From assembly GCA_021786295.1 (NCBI GenBank), contig JAJYNO010000030.1, positions 62,001 to 126,000 of the forward strand: a stretch of 64,000 nucleotides of DNA, written 5' to 3'. A program made the translations under genes and the position numbers. Positions 59,419 to 64,000 of the stretch are shown here, one piece after another (the stretch's first letter is position 1; each line of letters opens with the position of its first letter). The stretch comes from a bacterium (lineage in GTDB: Bacteria; Elusimicrobiota; Elusimicrobia; Elusimicrobiales; UBA9959). Below the pieces are notes generated by a model, which was given only the letters and a program-made list of their open reading frames with translations, searched no databases and was not told the origin of the DNA.

Positions 59419-60896
59419 TTCCCCGGCCCCGGCAGCTCCCGGTGGGAGAGCTCCACGCGCACGCCGTACTTCTTCCTGAGCCTGGCCGCCAGGGACTCGG
59501 CGCAGTAGACCGAGCGGTGCAGCCCGCCGGTGCAGCCGAAATTGACCATCAGCGAGGTGAAGTTGCGCGACAGGTAGTTCTCCACGCTCATCTCGACCAC
59601 CGCGAAGACGTTCCCGAGGAACTTCTCGACCTCCGGCTCCTTTTTCAGGAAGTCGGCGACCTGCCTGTCCCTGCCTGAGAGGCGCGCGTACTCCGGGTGG
59701 CGGCCCGGGTTGGGCAGCGCGCGGCAGTCGAAGACGAAGCCGCCGCCGTGCCCTTTGTCGTCGAGCGGCAGGCCGTTCTTGAAAGAGAAACTGGTTATGC
59801 GCACGGTCAGCCCCAGCCTGGTCTTGCCGAACTGGCGCAGATAGGAGGAGGCGGCTATGCGCTTGAAGCAGGCGGTCAGCTCCGGCACCTTCACCTCCAG
59901 TTCCGCCCTGCGCAGCAGCCACTCTATATTGCGCACGGCGTAGGGCACGCTGTTCAGGAAATGGGTCTTGCCTTCGTAGAAGCCGCGCAGGCCGTAGGCG
60001 CCCATAGCCTGCATGATGCGGATGTAGACGAACGCGGGATAATAGCGCAGGAAGGAGGCGCGGTCCTGGCCTGAGACCGAGAGATAATAGTCCCGCAGCC
60101 CGGTCCTCTCCTCCGGCTGCAGATCGGCCTTGGCGTCGTAGAGCAGCGAGGCCAGGTCGTACTGCGCCGCGCCGCGCCGGCCGCCCTGGTAGTCTATGAA
60201 CCACGGCTCGCCGCCGCGCAGCATGACGTTGCGGCTCTGGAAGTCGCGGTAAAGAAAATAGCCGGAAGGGGCTTCCGTCAGGAAATCCGCGAAGCGGGAG
60301 AAGTCCTCCTCCAGCTTGGCCTCGTTGAACGGTATCTTGGCCAGCTTGAGGAAGTAGTACTTGAAGTAGTTCAGGTCCCACGTTATGGACTGCCGGTCGA
60401 AGGCCGCGCGCGGATAGCAGTACTTCAGGTCCATCCCCTCGCGCACCCGCGCCTGGAAGCGCGGCAGCCAGTCCAGCGTCCTTTTATAGGCGGCAAGGAC
60501 CTGCGGGGGCAGCTCCGGCCCTTTGCGCTCGGAGACGAGGTACTCGAAGAGCGTTACCTGGCCCAGGTCCTCCTCCAGGTATATCCCCTGAGGCTGGTCC
60601 TCCGCGTAGATCTCCGGCACGGGCAGGCCCGCGGCGCGGAACTGCCGCGAGAAAGACAGGAAAGCGCGGTTCTCCTCCCTGTCGGGACCGAAGGCGCCTA
60701 TGACGGAGCGGTCCCCGCCGCGCAGGCGGAAAAGCCGGCGGGCGGAGCCGTCGGCCTTGAGCGGCTCGAAGGCCTCCGGCCCGCGGCCGAAGGTCCTGCG
60801 GTAAAGGTCCCTGAGGGCGGGCTCGTGGCCGGAGCGGAGCTCCCCGGCTTCCTTCTCCCTGTTCTTTAAGGGCATAAAATGGATTATACAAAACAC
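59415..60896 (-). CDS. APH-family (AmgK-like) kinase domain fused to RapZ C-terminal domain
   Basis: APH: FLYRDFQSRNVMLRGGEPWFIDYQGGRRGAAQYDLASLLYD; RapZ-C: ITSFSFKNGLPLDDKGHGGGFVFDCRALPNPG...FGCTGGLHRSVYCAESLA. Confidence 0.9.
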   Translation of the reverse strand: MFCIIHFMPLKNREKEAGELRSGHEPALRDLYRRTFGRGPEAFEPLKADGSARRLFRLRGGDRSVIGAFGPDREENRAFLSFSRQFRAAGLPVPEIYAEDQPQGIYLEEDLGQVTLFEYLVSERKGPELPPQVLAAYKRTLDWLPRFQARVREGMDLKYCYPRAAFDRQSITWDLNYFKYYFLKLAKIPFNEAKLEEDFSRFADFLTEAPSGYFLYRDFQSRNVMLRGGEPWFIDYQGGRRGAAQYDLASLLYDAKADLQPEERTGLRDYYLSVSGQDRASFLRYYPAFVYIRIMQAMGAYGLRGFYEGKTHFLNSVPYAVRNIEWLLRRAELEVKVPELTACFKRIAASSYLRQFGKTRLGLTVRITSFSFKNGLPLDDKGHGGGFVFDCRALPNPGRHPEYARLSGRDRQVADFLKKEPEVEKFLGNVFAVVEMSVENYLSRNFTSLMVNFGCTGGLHRSVYCAESLAARLRKKYGVRVELSHRELPGPGK

Positions 60897-60916
60897 CGGC
60901 GCGCAAGCCGGGACGA

Positions 60917-62152
60917 TCAGTCGGCGGAGAGCGCTTCGAGGGCCGAGCGGAGCGGTCCGAGAAAGGAGGAGGCCCGCAAGTCGTGCTCCTCGTCGTTCCA
61001 GACCGCGGCGAGGCAGAACTGCCCGGACCCGGCGTTGCTGAGCAGCCAGACCGCCGAGTAGAGCCCGGGGAAGCCGCCCCCTCCGCCGCCGGCGTAAAGA
61101 TAGCCCCCCGGCACCTGGACGGGCGGACGGCCCAGCTCCAGCAGGCCCAGCGCCGGCTCGTCGCCACGGCCGGCGAAGAAGGCCATCAGCCTGCAGAGAT
61201 CGGCCGGGGAGGCGGCCCAGCCTATTTTATCGAGTCCCAGCGCGCCGCGCCCAAAAGCCTTCGCCGTCAGAGGTTCGCGGGCCAGGCCGTCCAGGAAGCC
61301 GTAGCGCTCGTCCCGCGGCAGGTTGATGTATTTCAGCGCCTCCCCGGTGGAAGCCTGAAGCCTGAGCGCCTCCGAGGTCTTTAAAAAAGGCTCAAGGAGA
61401 CCCGGGGCGGAATGACCGAGGGCGGTCAGATCGTGTTCCACCGAGCGCCTGCCCAGCGCGCGCAGCAGCGCGTCAGAGGCGGTATCGTCCCCCTCCGCCA
61501 GCGTCAGCGCGGCCAGGGTATGCACGGTCAGCGGCGAGCCTGCCGGCCAGCGGTTCAGAGGGCCTGGGGGCGCGGACCTGTCCGAGTCGCGCAGCTTCAC
61601 GATCCTCTCCCAGGGCGCTCCCTGCCTCAGGACCTCGCCCAGCAGGTAAAGCCTGTAGGCGGGCCCGGCGGCGAGCTCCTCGTCGGGATTCAGGGCCTCC
61701 AGCGGTTCGGCGTCCTTGCCGAGCCGCATGATCAGCAAAGCCTTGCGCCCCGGCAGAGCGGAGATCCGCTCCTTCACCTCCGCCAGGGCCGGGTCCAGCC
61801 GGTAGGCAGGGCTGAAGAAGATGCCGTCTATCAGGCCGCTGTCCCGGTCCAGGGACAGGGCCACCGGGATGCGCCAGCCGGAGGCGGTGTCGAAGAAAAA
61901 ATGCCCGGTGAAGGGGCCGGAACTCATCAGCACCGTTTCCGACACGGCGCCGTGCGCCGCGTAGAGGCCGCTGAAGACGGCGTTCAGCTGCCTGAGCGAG
62001 ATCTGCCTGAAGAAGGACGCGGAGAAGAGCCGCTCCGTCCCGGCCGGCTCCGCCGCCACGAGCGCGGCCGCTTTGCCTGCCGCCTGCTCCACCCCCGCCG
62101 AGGACGCGGCGGAGAGCAGCGCCAGCAGGGCCGTGACCAGCAGCGATCTCAT
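60917..62152 (-). CDS. class A beta-lactamase-fold (ORF12/LpqF-like) secreted protein, catalytic motif degenerate
   Basis: Signal peptide MRSLLVTALLALLSAASSA; N-terminal domain then ELAAGPAYRLYLLGEV (expected SxxK position), LAEGDDTASDALL. Confidence 0.75.
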   Translation of the reverse strand: MRSLLVTALLALLSAASSAGVEQAAGKAAALVAAEPAGTERLFSASFFRQISLRQLNAVFSGLYAAHGAVSETVLMSSGPFTGHFFFDTASGWRIPVALSLDRDSGLIDGIFFSPAYRLDPALAEVKERISALPGRKALLIMRLGKDAEPLEALNPDEELAAGPAYRLYLLGEVLRQGAPWERIVKLRDSDRSAPPGPLNRWPAGSPLTVHTLAALTLAEGDDTASDALLRALGRRSVEHDLTALGHSAPGLLEPFLKTSEALRLQASTGEALKYINLPRDERYGFLDGLAREPLTAKAFGRGALGLDKIGWAASPADLCRLMAFFAGRGDEPALGLLELGRPPVQVPGGYLYAGGGGGGFPGLYSAVWLLSNAGSGQFCLAAVWNDEEHDLRASSFLGPLRSALEALSAD

Positions 62153-62207
62153 GATAAAATTATACAATTAAGGACCGCGGCCCAACGCTCGCACGGAGGC
62201 AGGGACT

Positions 62208-62990
62208 ATGGAACAGCTGGTACTGAAAGATATCAGGGAAGGGATAGGGGTGCTGACCCTCAACAATCCCGCCCGCCGCAACGCGCTGAGCATGGAACTC
62301 TGCAGGCAGCTCTCCGCCGCGCTGGAGGACTTCGGCAGGCAGAAGCTCCCGGTGGCCGTGCTGCGCGCCGAGGCCGGCGCCAAGGTCTGGTCCGCCGGCC
62401 ACGACATCACGCAGCTGCCGAAGGTTCACAACGAACCTCTTTCCTACGACAGCCCGATGGAGGCGGCCTTCCGCTCGATCCAGGACTATCCCGGTCCGGT
62501 CATAGCGATGATACAGGGCAGCGTCTGGGGCGGCGCCACGGACCTGGCCGTCACCTGCGACATCGCGGTGGGCGACGAGACCTCCTCCTTCGCGATCACC
62601 CCGGTTAAGATGGGGCTGCCCTACAACGCCTCCGGCATCATGCACTTCATCAACAGGGTCGGCATCAACGTCGCGCGCGAGATGTTCTACACCGCTGAGC
62701 CGGTTAAGGCCGAACGCGCCTATCACGTCGGCATCCTGAACCACCTGATAAGCTCCCGGGAGATCGAGGACTTCACGATGGAGCTGGCCAGGACGATAGC
62801 CTCCAACTCCCCGCTGGCGGTTTCCGTGGTGAAGGAGCAGTTCCGGATACTCTCCGAATCCTACCAGATAACCCCCGAGTCCTTCGAGCGCATACAGGCG
62901 CTGCGCCGCAAGGTCTACAACAGCTCCGATTACGCCGAGGGCATAAAAGCCTTCCTGGAGAAGCGCAGGCCCGAGTTCAAAGGCCATTGA
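62208..62990 (+). CDS. methylmalonyl-CoA decarboxylase / enoyl-CoA hydratase family
   Basis: GVLTLNNPARRNALSMEL...WSAGHDITQLP...MIQGSVWGGATDLAVTCDIAVGDETSSFAITPVKMGLPYNASG. Confidence 0.9.
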   Translation: MEQLVLKDIREGIGVLTLNNPARRNALSMELCRQLSAALEDFGRQKLPVAVLRAEAGAKVWSAGHDITQLPKVHNEPLSYDSPMEAAFRSIQDYPGPVIAMIQGSVWGGATDLAVTCDIAVGDETSSFAITPVKMGLPYNASGIMHFINRVGINVAREMFYTAEPVKAERAYHVGILNHLISSREIEDFTMELARTIASNSPLAVSVVKEQFRILSESYQITPESFERIQALRRKVYNSSDYAEGIKAFLEKRRPEFKGH

Positions 62991-63099
62991 GACTCCGGGC
63001 GCGGGGCCATTGGTCCCAGGCGCCGAAGGGTCATAATTTCACTTTTTTTTAGGCCTTTGGCCTCTTAAGGGCGGCCTTTCAGGTTCATATACTCTTACT

Positions 63100-64000
63100 A
63101 TGGACCAAAAGATATTCGGCCGGAGACTCTACCCGGCGGCTTTCCTTATAATATCGGCTTCACTCCCGGCTGCGGCTCAGCCGTCGGCCTACGGGGACCT
63201 GGCGGCAAGGGCCGGGGCCCTATCCATCCCCGTCACGGCCGTGGCGGTCCCCGTCCCCGGCCTTCCTTCCAGGATCCCGGCCCCGAAGGTCGACACCGGG
63301 GACCCTCGCGCCATAGCCTCCCTTGACGAAGGACAGCTTGCGGCCGCTACCCCCGAGCAGAGGCTGGCGATGCTGCGGACCCTGATAAAATGGTCCCATC
63401 CCGACCAGAACAACCAGGACAGCTACGGTTCCGACCAGAAGAGCTACGAGGACGCCATCCTGAACATACTGCGCTCCTCTCCGGACGCGGCCTCCTTCGA
63501 CAGGCTTTACTACAACGTGGACGAATCCGCGCTGCTCAATTCCGTTCCCTGGGCCGGCGACATAACGGACCTGCGCAAGAAGTTCCTGGCCGCGACGACG
63601 CCCGGGGACTGGAAAGGGCTGGACAGCTACATCGACGTCGTAGACGGGACCACCAGCGCAGGCAGGAACCATATAGAATTCATGGTGGACGGGGCCAACG
63701 TGATGCCCAAGGCGGTCGCCGCGATCAAGGGCGCGAAGAGCTCCATCGACGTGGAGGTCTACCAGCTCGAGGGCGACGACATAGGCTGGGCCTTTACGAA
63801 GCTTCTGGCGCAGAAGGCGAAGGAGGGCGTGCAGGTACGCCTGGTAATAGACAAGTACGGCTCGGACCTGAAGAACGTGCAGGAGGTCGGCAAGATGCTC
63901 GCCTACCTCAACCAGAACGGGGGCGAGGCCATCCCGAACAAGGCCAGCCTGACCGGCCGCCGCGACCACCGCAAGGTGATGGTGATAGACGGCAGGATAG
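63100..64000 (+). CDS. phospholipase D-family protein, 3' truncated at window edge
   Basis: MDQKIFGRRLYPAAFLIISASLPAAAQ signal peptide; KAVAAIKGAKSSIDVEVYQLEGDDIG...RRDHRKVMVIDGRI (HxK motif). Confidence 0.88.
   Translation, partial: MDQKIFGRRLYPAAFLIISASLPAAAQPSAYGDLAARAGALSIPVTAVAVPVPGLPSRIPAPKVDTGDPRAIASLDEGQLAAATPEQRLAMLRTLIKWSHPDQNNQDSYGSDQKSYEDAILNILRSSPDAASFDRLYYNVDESALLNSVPWAGDITDLRKKFLAATTPGDWKGLDSYIDVVDGTTSAGRNHIEFMVDGANVMPKAVAAIKGAKSSIDVEVYQLEGDDIGWAFTKLLAQKAKEGVQVRLVIDKYGSDLKNVQEVGKMLAYLNQNGGEAIPNKASLTGRRDHRKVMVIDGRI

Overview
64 kb window of a GC-rich bacterial chromosome. Gene content is mostly housekeeping, and gene neighbourhoods suggest an Elusimicrobiota-like lineage, which is an inference only. 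Recognisable blocks: SpoIID-type protein; RAYT transposase; 2-oxoacid:ferredoxin oxidoreductase divergent from sucCD; rimO; serS; CheC/CheY pair; metK; phosphohexomutase; glycerate kinase; a radical SAM - CBM48 - glucodextranase-like operon; Nif3; a class III cyclase-RDD fusion; GT-C-like membrane proteins; pyrB-like carbamoyltransferase; amidinotransferase-fold hydrolase; tRNA-Gly(GCC); NCS2 permease; cysS; ispDF; PIN-TRAM/radA; an MCE (Mla-like) transporter; alr-dnaB-rplI-rpsR-ssb-rpsF; an AmgK/RapZ-C fusion - MurU-like - YhcH-like - ferritin-like operon; a catalytically degenerate beta-lactamase-fold protein; and a truncated phospholipase D family gene at the right edge. The most notable observations are: (1) a RAYT gene bounded by perfect 34-bp inverted repeats, with a matching solo REPIN-like palindrome 7.4 kb away that encodes the rimO C-terminus and supplies the stop codon of the opposing gene; (2) a translationally coupled putative cell-wall sugar recycling operon containing an APH-RapZ(C) fusion and a YhcH/NanQ-type putative anomerase; (3) a 150-nt structured intergenic element with mutually exclusive hairpins inside the MCE operon. 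Start codons were chosen by eye and no database search was run.
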